Source: Terebella lapidaria (Eukaryota; Annelida; Polychaeta; Terebellida; Terebellidae). From it: DNA of 64,000 nucleotides. Location: NCBI GenBank assembly GCA_949152475.1, contig OX424568.1, forward strand, positions 26,325,667 to 26,389,666, read 5' to 3'. The notes under the pieces were generated by a model. The model was not told the DNA's origin. It did no database searches and saw only the letters and a list, made by a program, of their open reading frames with translations. This document shows positions 49,110 through 61,518 of the stretch, one piece after another. The position numbers were made by a program, and so were the translations under genes. Numbering within the stretch: position 1 is the stretch's first letter; each line of letters begins with the position of its first letter.

Positions 49110-49665
49110 TCTTTTTGCCGTAATTTATGTGAAAAGATAGATTTTGGGGGCAATTTTACATCTGGTGTTACTTGAACACTGAAGCGCCTGTTACGTGAAT
49201 CCTGTAGCGCCTGTTACGTGAATCATGCAGCACATATCTCGTGTGTGCTACGATAAACAATTGTTTGACAAACACAAACAGCCGAGTGTCACCCCCCAGT
49301 AACTGTTGAATTTGACCAATTGTTAACCAATCTACCTCGATATAGTATTAGCAGTGGACAGAAGTTCCAATATATGGTGATAACATGCAGACAAAGGGGC
49401 AAACGGACGATAATTGAGGAATAATCTCACTTCATGTGCTTATAGTTAATAATATCGAAGGTGTCAACAACAAAAGAAATCGCCAGGCAAAAGGAGATCA
49501 ATATGTTAGTCTAATGCTAAGCCCCCTTTGCTTGAAACGTCGTTTGGCATGTGTTTCTAACCAAAAATACTCACTTACCATCAACTCCCTGAGCCAATGT
49601 TATTGCTTTTTGCAGGCTTCCTGTAACTCCGCTACAGGAATCATGTGCGCACGTTGACGACTGTG
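49110..49665 (-). repeat. Right terminal inverted repeat (556 bp) of the YqaJ transposon
   Basis: Exact-looking reverse complement of 40925-41480, ending CTGTG before the ATATT target duplication. Identical 73-codon frames in the two TIRs are simply a result of the DNA identity. The interval 48924-49109 holds the transposase 5' leader. Confidence 0.95.
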
Positions 49666-49670
49666 ATATT

Positions 49671-52600
49671 GGTTTATACCAAACAAAAGCGAATTACAAC
49701 AATACAAAACATGCTCACCCTGAAAGTCTGAGGGGTTTCAAAACCTGGTGACATGGGAAGGTCAGGCAAGGTCGCCTCGCCTGTAAGTTAACGAAATTAC
49801 CTCCTACTGTTAACAAATTATGCCAATAATGTATTTAACAACTGTGTTTGTACACTACTACTGAATTATAACCGTATCAATGGAAATATACTGTACTTGT
49901 GAACTACATTTAGCCTAGTACCAAAAGTAACCGACCACGTGCAACACGTGCGCCATGTCATACTGACATCAAGTTGCCTTGTAGAAAATACTAATTAATG
50001 AATGTATATAAATCTGGAAGACATAAATGAAATGTTGATGCACAAACTTGGATACAGTAAGAATTACTTACACACGGTGAAACGCTCCGTTCAAATACTC
50101 GCGGCAATAGCGGTGTTTCAGTTTTAACGTCTAAAAGTACGTGTGTTATACACGATATCGCTTAACCCAAAAGTACGTATACGGCTCGCATATCACAGGG
50201 GACCGTATCAAAACTCAAAAGTCGCATTTCAATCATGCAACGTGATTTCTTGACAGTAAGTTCGAACTAGCGACTTGACTGTAAGTAACCCTACTTTAAA
50301 ATGATTCGGTTCTTTCTTCACTGAGATTGCTTCTCGGGTAGCATTATTGGAAGCTCATTGGTTTCATACCATGTAAGATTTCAGTTCACATTTCGGCCGT
50401 TTCGTAGAAATGTTTTCACAAAAATATGACCATGTAATCTGTATGCATGTATAATCAGGAATGTGACACAAGTATGATATGGATGATGTCATCACAAAAT
50501 AATATAAAAATATAGTAGAATATTGATTGAAAACTGTAAAATAGCACTAATAGCGTAAACAAAGCATTACATAGTGTAGTTTCGTAAAGGTCGTTACACA
50601 CCGCGCTACCTTGACGCCTCATTTTATCGTAATGGAAATCCACACGAATGCCTCCCTATTTCATACATCATATTTCATACTATTTCATACTTCACGGTTG
50701 CAAAAAGGCCTATTTAGATATATTTTCTGTATAAAAATCAAATTAAACTTCTTCAAATTGCTCTTTTGAAATGCAAAAATAGTTCTGGTATTTGTCCGGG
50801 TATTGTTCCAGTTCTCGTACCAGCCTATATTCACCAAGGTGGTTAAGTGGATGGATACAAAGGACGATGTACAGAGCCCAAAATCGATGTCTTCTCGTAA
50901 CTCTATTGGCCTTCTTATCATCCTTTTTTTATCAGAAAATACTTTAAATAGCCTATGACCACGTCTTAAAGTTGCAAGAGGACGTACCTATTTTTTTTTA
51001 CCGACATGAGTTAAGTTCTAAACACGAACGTCAGCACTCGGTGTGTACAGAAAAAAATGGTGCCGTTTCTAAAATGACACGGCCGTCAAGAAACGTTGAC
51101 ATAGCCGTAACCGGTCGCGCGGCTTCAGTGTGTAACCGCCTTAAGTTTCCAAACTATAGCGATTGCACATACATGTATCCGTGATCAATTACTTGCTTAT
51201 ATCTTGTGCCGCAGATCAGTGTCGCACAAGGAAATGTCAGAGGATATTTTTGTATAGGAAATATCGTCAATGTTCAGCTGTCGATACCGTTGTTCCAAGG
51301 GTGTTGTATAACGTGCTGGATTCTATAATCATTAATATTGTCTTCAATTTTGTTACATGGCGCAGCGTTTGGGGCATACGGAACATCCACACTGATTTTC
51401 AGCGAAATACATTCCAGGATGGCAGAGCTATAACCCCTAAAAATGTACCAGTATACCAGTAATCGGCTAGTAAGGCATATTATGTTGACTGATAAGCAAC
51501 CATTGTAATTTGCAATGATGAAATATTGACGATACAGGAATGATCCGAAATGACTTTACATATGAATAAGGAAATTGCATCACGAATAAAAACTTCATTC
51601 TTCATTCAACCCCTGTTTTCTCCCACAAGTTGTTAACCTCCCATAGTTTTAGTTGAACACATTACACTGTTGCTGTGCAAGGCAGAAGGCAAAATTCCAC
51701 GATGGCTGCCCGAGTGTCCCATACGTGAGTGTCGGTACATATAATACACGCTTTGAATGCGATAATTTTGATACGACCCCCTGCTATATGCGAGCCTTAT
51801 AAGTACTTTTCGGTTAGGCGATAACGCCTATGACACGCCAATCTTTAGACGTTACAACTGAAACACCGCTAATAGGCCGAGACCGGGAGGTCCACGCGTG
51901 GCAACGTCTCGGTAAGGACTGACGCTGTGACAAGGCACAGCCGCCCCACCACGCTGCGTGTATTATGACGAATCACCGACAACACATTTAAACTGAATAC
52001 ACACAAAATGCGAATACACACTTCCCTGGGGAATGAAATGTCCCGACATTTAAACCCTAAAATGAAGACCTGAAAATAATAGAAAACATTAATTATGTAC
52101 CTGCAATGATGCTGAGCAATGCCGCGTCGACATTTTGATCCTTGTTCAACATACCATCAGAAACTAGAGTTGTCAAATACTTAGCAGCTGCATCCACTCC
52201 GGAGGTGTGCTCATTGTTTGCGACGCTACAAACTCATTACCTCTCGTCATAGCAGGCGGCTGTCTTTGACGACCAGAGCGCCTAGGAACTGGTACTGGCG
52301 GTGAAACTGGTACTTGAATTACCTCAGGTTCATGCTCCTCATCAGATGGCTCATCGTCCGACTCTGACACTTCAGGTGTTGCTTTTTTCCGGGGCACTAT
52401 TTGCGTAACAGTATATTCGTCCAGCTCACTTTCACTGGTACTTACCTTGTCATCATCATGGGTGATTTGTGGTGCATTTCCTTTGGGCGGAGTACGCTGA
52501 CTATCTCTGCTCCTACCTGTGATTGGAAGTTCCCCAATAGGCAACAGAAGATTTCTGTGCACGTTTCTTACCTTCCCCATTTTCCTTTTTGACCACAAAT

Positions 52601-52715
52601 ACCGGAATATCACTACTCTGCCGACTCAGTATCACATATGGATCAGGCTCCCATTTGTCTGCCAGTTTATGCTTTCCATCAAAACAAACCTTCTGCAGCC
52701 ACAGTAAGTATCAGT
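49671..52715 (-). mobile_element. Ty3/gypsy remnant with an interrupted LTR (fossil)
   Basis: The minus strand reads the C-terminal end of a gypsy-type pol region (about 52173-52715), recognisable by the blocks GKHKLADKWEPDPYVI and HRNLLLPIG. A short purine run and then LTR sequence follow (52020 down to about 49671). The same LTR family stands alone at 57667-57992. A TIR element (50109-51870) is inserted within this LTR, and about 290 further bases at 49785-50080 are absent from the solo LTR. The rest of pol, gag and the other LTR are missing. Old and broken in several ways. The large YqaJ transposon lies directly at its left edge. Confidence 0.65.
50109..51870. mobile_element. Non-autonomous TIR element inserted in the gypsy LTR
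   Basis: The ends are AGCGGTGTTTCAG and its reverse complement. Inverted similarity extends inward about 115 bp (AACGTCTAAA, AAAAGTAC and GGCTCGCATAT shared) at roughly 80 percent. The flanks show the 3-bp direct repeat AAT (50106-50108 and 51871-51873). Removing the element rejoins the LTR sequence as CGGCAATAGGCCGAG, matching the solo LTR at 57667-57992 apart from one base. A 3-bp duplication suits PIF/Harbinger-like elements. No transposase is seen in the 1,762 bp. Confidence 0.75.
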
Positions 52716-52807
52716 GGGTGTTGCCGTCGAAGTATCGAGAACAGGCCTTGGTAGGAGCTCACGAAGATGTCGGACATCTTGGAAGGGATCGAGGAGTAGT
52801 AATTTTA

Positions 52808-55800
52808 CAATGACATGAGGTCAAAAGAGCCATAATGGAGCCACCAGCCACAGTTTAGCGACCCATATACTCTCTTCTCTCACAGACACAACAACGAGAA
52901 CATAAATTGGTTTTTCATGCAAACTACCATCGCTGTATCATCAATACAAGTCCTGCACAATGAACATGTACCAGCCCAGCCATCACCAAGATGTGCAACC
53001 AATTTCGAAAACCCGGCGGTAGTTTGATAGACCATAACAACATATATTTTAGGATGGTAAGGTCTATTCAGTACATTATGTATATGACTGGGAAAAAACC
53101 CCTTAGTTTCATAATAGTTCATTTTCACTGCGGTATAAATTGAAATTTATTATATATAGCTAGCTAACTCCTCTATGTTAATCACTATGATCACAATTTG
53201 GTTGTATTGCATATTACATACACATTCCCTCCCGATGTTTGTTAAATATTGTATGATATCATGTGTAGTTGAAACATATTATATTTGTACTTTCATCATC
53301 TGTTATATGGTGATAGTTCAGCTCAGTATGTACCACAGTTAATACGCCTGTTAATGTCACTGTGTCGTGTGATATTATCTGAAATGACACAACAATTATG
53401 TCAGAGCTTCTTAGCTTCTGACACTGGATAATACTTGATGTATGTATAGATTCCCAAAGAGCACCACAAATAAAATGCATGCAAATTCTGGGCTCTATGT
53501 TGGGTTTTCCCCAACAAACAAAGATAAACACACATGTCGCACTATATGTACCTCGTACTATTTGCATATTGTTGGTGGTTTAAACATACACATTTTTATG
53601 AAATGACATATATCCGCCAATAGTATGTCCCAATCATTCACAGCGGCCTCTTCTGCGTGGTCGTCATGAGTGATCAATTTGAGTATGTGTTCACACATGA
53701 ATGATAAATTACCTGCTCCTATCCCATTATTGACAAACCCATAAAGCTACAAGGACACCTGTGTTTTATGCCTACATCATCCATAATGCAGACTCGCACA
53801 TTCATACCAGTCACTATAGAAGTCATCACGTAGCTATCACCAGGAAAATATCAACGTCAGAAGATATACAAGGTTCGTGCGAGAACGAGGTGCAAGGTCT
53901 GATAAGAACCAAACTCTAATTTGCAGGTTTATGATGATTTGACAATGTTCACTGAATCGAAATATATTTATACTCCTCAACGTAATATAATAGAATGAGA
54001 ACTGAGAACAATATAGCACTTGACACGAATAGTCATGCAACTTTTCAGAGACTCCACTGTTGCACATAACATGAAATGAAACTTCGCCGTATTACCTCCT
54101 TAACTCTCTCTAATTGGCGGAGATTGCGTGAATCAGGACGCGTTCCACGACGTCAATAATTGTGCTATGGTACTTCCTGACACCGGCAGCAAAACATTGC
54201 CTAAAAACAAAATGATAATGGCAAATGACCATGCTTTACTACAGACAACCACGGATGGACAATTAAATGTCTTCTCCTGTGTGGATTCTTCTCCCTACAC
54301 AATACAGTCCTGTTGTGTGTACTTATATAAATATCAATGAACCATGTACTCTATTCTGGTCGAACGACCTAATATAATTACGTATTTTTGTTTTTTTGCG
54401 AAAAGAATTTGATCATACAGTTCAAATCGAATATCAGGGAATTTGAAGGGCTGAAACCTGATATTTTAACGTCTAGCAGAAGACAGTTCTCTTCCATTCT
54501 CAATTAACCACGACTGTCCATTCTCGAGAAATATGTAGCTATGAATCACAGCAAATGTGGCAATCGATCACAGCAAGTTAAAGGCAATACCAGTACATAC
54601 GCAAAGTAATATCATCGCAAATACACACGCAATGTTTCACTCCCTGCTACGCTGCCACGGAAATACGAATTGAATTCCCATGCAAACGACGTTTGAAGGG
54701 TGGAACCAAGCGATATTGCGAATGATTGCGTCTTCGCGTGATTTTATGCGGACACTATATTAGTAGCGCAAAGCATTGTCCTCTTCTGTTATCATGTCTA
54801 CAGAACACAGTATGTAGACAAGTATTCAATAGTTGAGGTTCTTAATAATTTGATTCTTGGTTATTTCAATTTTAGCAGAAAGGTTTGTTATACGGGTATT
54901 GAGCATTCACAAATGCGGGAGGACTGGGAATTATGTGACAATGTAAGTAACAATCTATTACCACCAATACAGTCAGATTTTGATGATGCCAATAACAAAC
55001 GTACATTGCAACATTTTGGAATAGAAACAAAGCCCGACCAAATAGTCGGTCATCAAGGGCAGACAGTGTGTTAAATGTAGTTGTTTCTACTGTACAACTG
55101 ATGGAATTAGTATACAACTGCCCAACAACCTATCAAAATAAGTTAGAAATCCGAAACAAACCCCATGGAATAGATATATGACAAGTACATAAGTACCTAA
55201 TCACGAGCCAGAAGGCTACTGAGTTGATGGTATCCTCGGGGACAGATTTAACGTCCGCCAGCAGTGACACCGACTCAGTGGTATGAATCTAAGTATCAAT
55301 CTATTACCACCAATACAGTCAGATTTTGATGATGTCAATATCAAACGTAAATTACAACATTTTGGAATAGAAACAAAGCCCGACCATATAGTTTATCAAA
55401 AGACAAACTGGCGTCATCAGGGGCAGACGGTGTGTTAAATGTAGTTGTTTCTACTGTACACCTGATGGGATTAGTATACAACTAATATGTTGTATGAGTG
55501 TTCTGATATTGAAGAGAACACTTCCTTCCATTCTTGTTGCGACCCAAAAAGAGAACATATTCACCGCACAGTCATCAACGATATTGTAACCGATAAAGGA
55601 GATCTCAGTCCTCCTAAGTGTTTTGGATATTCTCCCAGTTCTAAATCGATAAATGCCAACATTTTCGTGCACAAAATGGCAATCAGCCATCATTGTTATC
55701 GAAACCAATTAGGCAGCCAACAAATATGGATTTTTGTTTGATATTCCACAGATTTCGTTTCTGACATGTGGACTGACTGCAAAGTAGCTCATTTCCGTTC

Positions 55801-56621
55801 TAGAATTCACTGACAGTTTGGTTAATATCGGAGGTCTATTGTGTCTCGAAACGTTCCACGGCTGAATATTAATTGTATTGTGTTGTTTGACATGTTGAGA
55901 TAACTTAGATGGTACATTCACGACAGTAAATCCCTGCAGTATATCAGGCGATACATAGCGGATTGAGTGTACAAGGTAACGAATATATATATATATATAT
56001 TTATTTATTGATGTATTTATTTATTAACGTAACGCAAAACCTGAACATCATCACATCGTGAATGGAAGCCAATTTTGTTAAGACTTTGTTTCCACTTCTG
56101 AATAGACCAATGGTATAATGCTGATAATCAAGACAATGCTTTTCGTGCAAGCAATGTGAAAATTGGTTGCCATATCGATGACAGTCGTTCTTCAGGACAA
56201 TTCCTGAAGAAGAAAAAACACAATTTTAGTTACTTCACGAGACAGTTGAGTCTGCAATACATGATAGATATGCATTTACCTGATCAGGAAAGGGACCTGG
56301 ATACAGGCACACCTGCACAGTCTTCATACAAATCATTATATTGCCACATTTCCTATCATTATGGAACCACGAAATAGCAGACATGAACAGATCATATCAA
56401 GGTCGAGAGTGATCGCCTAGGCCCATGCTTGAAGTCTGGTGAAAATAATCGCATTCAAAATCATGGTAGAACGGTACCATGATGTGGCTAACTCTTTTCG
56501 GAACACATGATTTAACCTAGCTGGAGCTTGATTATGTTCACTACTGAAGCATTAGCCATGTGCTCCACAACACAATATTATTGAGGATATCGCCCCAAAT
56601 TATTCCATTCGTAGGGACTTT
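52808..56621 (+). repeat. Tandem 3.8-kb unit, copy 1
   Basis: Begins near ATGAGGTCAAAAGAGCC and repeats from about 56622 (ATGAGGTCAATAGAGCC) and in part from about 61033. Copy 1 alone carries 1.6 satellite monomers (54941-55485). No gene is recognised; short frames recur between copies only as a result of the duplication. A short AT microsatellite lies at about 55985-56000. Confidence 0.85.
54941..55485 (+). repeat. Satellite monomers (about 1.6) inside unit copy 1
   Basis: Two monomers of the family that forms the array at 61519-64000: one full (54941-55283) and one partial. In unit copy 2 the corresponding site reads straight through as TGTGACAATCTGATATTG near 59905, which looks like an empty or cleanly lost site. 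Confidence 0.8.
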
Positions 56622-56974
56622 ACAATGGGATGAGGTCAATAGAGCCATAATGGAGCCACCCGCCACAGTTTAACGACCCATATACTCTCTTCTCTCATAG
56701 ACACAACAACGAGAATATAAATTGGTTTTTCATGCAAACTACCATCGCTGTATCATCAATACAAGTCCTGTACAATGACCATGTACCACCAGCCCAACCA
56801 TCACCAGGAGAGGTGCAACCAATGTCGAAAAACTGGCGGCATGATAGACCTTAATAACATATATTTTAGGATGGTATGGTCTATTCAGTACATTATGTAT
56901 ATGACTGAAAAACCTTAGTTTCATAATAGTTCATTTTTACTGCGGTAAAAATTTAAATGTATTATATATAGCTA

Positions 56975-57541
56975 TACTCTGATTTTTCTAACTCGTTTAC
57001 ACTGTTTTTCTCTGATATTTTTGCGATGCTAAATGGTATCATTCTATAATTTGGCATACTTCACTTGGGAGTCAAACGGCAATTATGCACCAACTTTCAG
57101 ACTTCTATCGTGAAAATTGGAAAAGTTGGCAATCTACCTCAATGTTAAATTTAGCCCTGTCATGTATTTTCTGAGTCCGCACACAGTTTTGTGCATTTGC
57201 TCGGTTTTGTAGCGGTGCAATCTTTTAAAATAAACATGTTTGTGTAGAATACATCCCAATGTGTCTTCTCGTCCCAAATTACAAGAATACTTCGAATCCT
57301 AGTGGATATAAACAAGACTAAATCCTCGAAAATGCTCATATTCTCAAGATCCCGTTTTCACCTAAAATTTAACATTATGGTAGATTGCCAAATTCTTCAA
57401 TTTTTGCGATAGAAGTCTGAAATTTGGTAGAAAATTGCCGTTTGATCCTGAGTGAAGTATGCGGAGTTATAGAAAGATAACATGTAGCATAGTAAAGTTA
57501 TCAGAGAAAAACAGTGTAAACGAGTTAGAAAAATCAGAGTA
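56975..57541. mobile_element. TA-flanked MITE with long inverted ends
   Basis: Begins TACTCTGATTTTTCTAACTC and ends with its reverse complement. The inverted match runs for about 45 bases, followed by more internal palindromic similarity. The flanks are TA on both sides, and unit copy 1 has the uninterrupted site TATATAGCTAGCTAACTCC. This fits a Tc1/mariner-type MITE of 567 bp with no coding capacity. Confidence 0.85.
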
Positions 57542-57666
57542 TAGCTAACTCCTCTATGTAAATCACTATGATCACAATTTGGTTGTATTGCATATTACAT
57601 ACACATTTCCTTCCTATCTTTGTTAAATTTTGTACGATATCATGTATAGTTGAAACGTTATATTTA

Positions 57667-57992
57667 TGTAACAGATAGTTAATTTCGCACTTTGTGTGTG
57701 TTCAGTTTAAATGTGTTGTCGGTGTTTCGTCATAATGCACGCAGCGTGGTGGGGTGGCTGTGCCTTGTCACAGCGTCAGTCCTTACCGAGACGTTGCCGC
57801 GCATGGACCTCCCGGTCTCGGCCTCTTGCCGCGAGTATTTGAACGGAACGTTCCACCCTGTGCTGGGCGACCTTGCCTGACCTTCCCAGGTCACCAGGTT
57901 TTGAAACCCCTGTCAGACTTTCAGGGGTTTTATTCACTGCACCAAACAAAAACTACAAAAACCCAAACCCACGAGTTTGTGTGGCTGTTACA
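57667..57992 (+). mobile_element. Ty3/gypsy-type solo LTR (fossil)
   Basis: 326 bp with ends TGTAACAG...CTGTTACA, flanked by the 4-bp repeat TTTA. It is absent from the same site in unit copy 1. Its interior matches the interrupted LTR next to the gypsy pol remnant at 52173-52715, in opposite orientation. A hairpin (AACCCCTG and CAGGGGTT) lies near 57905-57930 close to a TTTTATT. No internal region remains. Confidence 0.7.
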
Positions 57993-58494
57993 TTTATACT
58001 TTCATCAACTGTTATATGGTGATCATGCAGGTTATATTCTCTGAAATGAAACAATTTTGTCAGAGCTTCTTAGCTTCTGACACTGGATAATACTTGATGT
58101 ATGTATAGAATCCCAAAGAGCACCACAAATAAAATGCATGCAAATTGTGGCCTCTATGTTGGAGACACACATGTCCCACTCTATGTACCTCGTACTATTT
58201 GCATATTGTTGGTGGTTTAAACATACACATTTTATGAAATGACAAATATCCGCCAATAGTATGTCCCAATCATTCACAGTGGCCTCTCCTGCGTGGTCGT
58301 CATGAGTGATCAAGTTGAGTCTGTGTTCACACATGAATGATAAATTACCTGCTCCTATCCCATTACTGACAAACCCATAAAGCTACAAGGACACCTGCGC
58401 TTTATGCCTACATCATCCATCATGCAGACTCGCACATTCATACCAGTCCCTATAGAAGTCGTCACATAGGTATCACGAGGAAAATATCAACGTC

Positions 58495-58894
58495 AGAAGA
58501 CCCTCTCCCTAATCGTCGACCCCTGCAAACGGCTTGGCAAAACTTGAATAAACTAAAATGTGAAGTGGGCTGAAATGTGTATTAGAGATACTTTCAATGT
58601 GGTTTTTGTCAGATGTCTGTTCTGCACAGCTGCTGGGCAGTGTTTGCAGGGGTCGATGATTAAGGACAGGGTCGATGATTAGGTACCCTGACGATCATCG
58701 ACCCCGTCCCTAATCATCGACCCCTGCAAACACTGCCCAACAGCTGTGCAAAACAGACATCTGACAAAAACTACATTGAAAGTACATCTAATACACATTT
58801 CAGCACATTTCACATTTTAGTTTATTCAAGTTTTGCCCAGCCATTTGCAGAGGTCGACGATTAGGGAGAGGGTCGATGATTAGGTACTCTGACG
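58495..58894. mobile_element. Palindrome of two head-to-head MITEs
   Basis: Two arms of about 190 bp, over 90 percent identical, are inverted around about 58687. Each arm itself carries inverted subterminal motifs (CTAATCATCGACCC and TTTGCAGGGGTCGATGATTA) and a TACCCTGACG end, so each looks like a small TIR element. Unit copy 1 lacks the whole block. The strand could fold into a cruciform of nearly 400 bases. Confidence 0.75.
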
Positions 58895-61032
58895 CTAGGT
58901 TGGTGCGAGAACGAGGTGCAAGGTCTGATGAGATCCGAACTCTAATTTGCAGGTTTATGATGATTTGACAATGTTCACTGAACTGAAATATATTTCTACT
59001 TCTCAAAATTTGCACATAACGTGAAATGAAACTTCGCCGTATTACCTCCTTAACCCTCTCTAATTGGCGGAGATTGCATGAATCAACCACAACGAGTTCC
59101 ACGACGTTATGAGTTGTGTTATGGTAATTCCTGACACTGGCAGTAAAACGTTACCTAGAAAATGATAATGGCGAATGATCATGCTTTACAACAGACAACC
59201 ACGGACTGAAATAATTGAATTTCTTCTTGGATACCTTCTCACAGAACAATATCAATGAATCATGTACTCTATCCTAGTCAAACGAATTTATATAAATACA
59301 TACCATTCTGATTTTCTGCGATAAGAATTTGCATGATCATTTCTGTTCAAATCGTGTTCAAATCAAATATCAGGGAATATGAAGTTGCTGAAACCTGACA
59401 TTTCAACGTCTAGCAGAAGACAGTTCTCCTCCATTCTCAATTAACCACTACTGTTCATTTCGAGAAATATGTAGCTATGAATCACAGCAAATGTGGCAAT
59501 CAATCACAGCAAGTTAAAGGCAATACTAGTACATACGCAAAGTAATATCATGCAGAAATACACGTACGTGCGCACTGGGTATGCAATGATAATAAAGTGA
59601 GCTCATCACTCCCTTCTGGGTCATACTCTGCATCGGAAATACGAATTGATTTCACATACAAACGACGTTTGAACGGTGGAACGAAGCGATATTGCAAATG
59701 ATTGCGTCTTCGCGTGATTTTATGCGGACACTATAGTAGTAGCACAAAGCATTGTCCTCTTCTGTGTCTACAGAACACAGTATGTAGACAATTATTCAAT
59801 AGTTGAGGTTCCTAATAATTTGATTCTTGGTTATTTCAATTTTAGCAGAAAGGTTTGTTATACGGGAATCGACCATTCACAAATGCAAAGGACTGGGAAT
59901 TATGTGACAATCTGATATTGAAAAGAACACTTCCACCCGTTCTTACTGCGACCCAAAAAGCGAACATATTTACCACACAGTCATCAACAATATTGTAACC
60001 GATAGAGGAGATCTCCATCCTTATTAGTAAGTGTTTTGGATATTCTCCCAGTTCTAAATCGATAAATGCCAACATTTTTGTCCACAAAATGATGGCAATC
60101 AGCCATCATTGTTATCGAAACCAAATAGGCAGCCAACAAATATGGATTTTTGATTGATATTCCCCAGGATTCATTTTTGACATGTTGACTGACTGTAAGG
60201 TTGCTCATTTCCGTTCTAGTATTCACTGACAGTTTGGTTATTATCGAACGCCTACTGTGTCTCGAAACGTTCCACGGCTGAATATATATTGTGTTGTTGG
60301 ACAGGTTGAGATAACTTGGATGGTACATTCACGACAGTAAATCCCTGCAGTATATCAGGTGACACAGAGCGGATTGAGTGTACAAGGCAACGTGTATATA
60401 TTTTTATTTATGTATTTATTTAATAACGTAACGCTAAACCTGAACATCATCACATCGTGAATGGAAGCCAATTCTGTTAAGACTTTTTTTTCCACTTCTG
60501 AATAGAGCAATTGTATAATGTTGATAATCAGGACAATGTTTGTCGTGCAAACAATGTGAAAATTGGTTGCCATATCAATGACAGTCGTTCTTTAGAACAA
60601 TTCCTGAAGAAGAGAAAAACACAATTTTAGTTAATTCACGAGACAGTCGAGTCTGCAATACATGATAGATATGTATTTACCTAATCAGGGAATGGACCTG
60701 GATACAGGAACACCTGCACATTCTTCATCATTATATTGATATACAATCATTATATTGCCACATTTCCTATCAATATGGAACCACGAAATAGCAGACATGA
60801 ACAGATCATATCAAGGTCGAGAGTGATCGCCTAGGTCCATGCTTGAAGTCTGGTGAAAATAATCGCACTGAAAATCATAGTAGAACGGTGCCATGATATG
60901 GCCAACTCATTTCGGAACACATGATTTAACCTAGCTGGGGCTTCATTATGTTCACAACTGAGGCATTAGACATGTGCTCCACAATACAATATTATTGAGA
61001 AAATCGCCCCAAATTATTCCATTCGTAGAGAC

Positions 61033-61240
61033 TTTACGATGGGCTGAGGTCAATAGAGCCATAATGGAGCCACCAGCCACAGTTTAACGACCCATATACT
61101 CTCTTCTCTCATAGACACAACAACGAGAATATAAATTGGTTTTTCATGCAAACTACCATCGCTGTATCATCAATACAAGTCCTGCACAATGACCATGTAC
61201 CAGCCCAACCATGTCGAAAACCTGGCGGCATAGACCTTAA
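61033..61240 (+). repeat. Tandem 3.8-kb unit, partial copy 3
   Basis: Repeats the first 200 or so bases of the unit, including CCCATATACTCTCTTCTCTC and ACTACCATCGCTGTATCATC. It then diverges into unrelated sequence (61241-61518) before the satellite array. Confidence 0.8.
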
Positions 61241-61518
61241 AGTCATAGTAGCAAGGTACCATTATATGGTTTTATTCCTGTTCAGATAAAGGCATTGTGG
61301 ACATTCGGTGATAAAAAAGATGTTCGCCTTAATTGGTAATTAATAACAGCGACATGTAATCGAGTATATTGAGCCAGTATTACAATTTCCTTCTCATGCC
61401 GATGAACAAAATAGCTTCGGCAGTTTCCGTAATCGTGACGTCAGTTGAGGCAAAATGTGCTTTGATGGCTGGCCAAAAACGTAAAATGCGTAATTTGGGC
61501 GGTCAGCTCAAAGATAGA

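Larger units (their letters stand above)
40925..49665. mobile_element. Large TIR DNA transposon with YqaJ nuclease-transposase and C2H2 genes
   Basis: Length 8,741 bp. The ends are CACAG...CTGTG, flanked by the direct repeat ATATT (40920-40924 and 49666-49670). The two 556-bp TIRs appear identical, so the insertion is very recent. Two convergent genes fill the interior: a C2H2 protein (41540-42439, plus) and a seven-exon nuclease-transposase (43471-48923, minus). A 5-bp duplication with CAC-starting ends is seen in Transib and RAG-like elements, but I see no Transib or RAG1 motif. ISL2EU-type elements, as I recall, also carry YqaJ proteins, but with 2-bp duplications and a separate transposase. 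No polymerase B, retroviral-type integrase, ATPase or capsid gene is visible, which argues against a Polinton. It inserted beside a Ty3/gypsy LTR remnant. Confidence 0.93.
56622..61032 (+). repeat. Tandem 3.8-kb unit, copy 2, expanded by three insertions
   Basis: Collinear with copy 1 but lengthened by a MITE (56975-57541), a solo LTR (57667-57992) and a palindromic double MITE (58495-58894). It lacks the satellite monomers of copy 1. No gene recognised. Confidence 0.85.

Noticed and set aside
40925-49665. Reading the large TIR element as a Polinton/Maverick
   Set aside because: Size and long TIRs are similar, but no polymerase B, integrase, packaging ATPase, protease or capsid gene is visible, the target duplication is 5 bp not 6, and the coding content is a nuclease-transposase plus a zinc-finger gene.
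40925-49665. Assigning the element to Transib/RAG on the basis of its CAC ends and 5-bp duplication
   Set aside because: The ends do not match the usual heptamer well and the protein shows none of the RAG1/Transib core motifs I know. Two shared traits are too few for a family call.
49785-50080. A third insertion inside the gypsy LTR, suggested by TGTAAGT-like ends
   Set aside because: The inverted similarity is only a few bases and no target duplication is clear. It may equally be lost from the solo LTR copy.
57667-57992. A tRNA-derived SINE suggested by a B-box-like GTTCAAATACT on the minus strand
   Set aside because: No A box at the right distance, no tRNA fold and no A-tail. The TG...CA ends, the flanking 4-bp repeat and the link to the gypsy remnant fit a solo LTR better.
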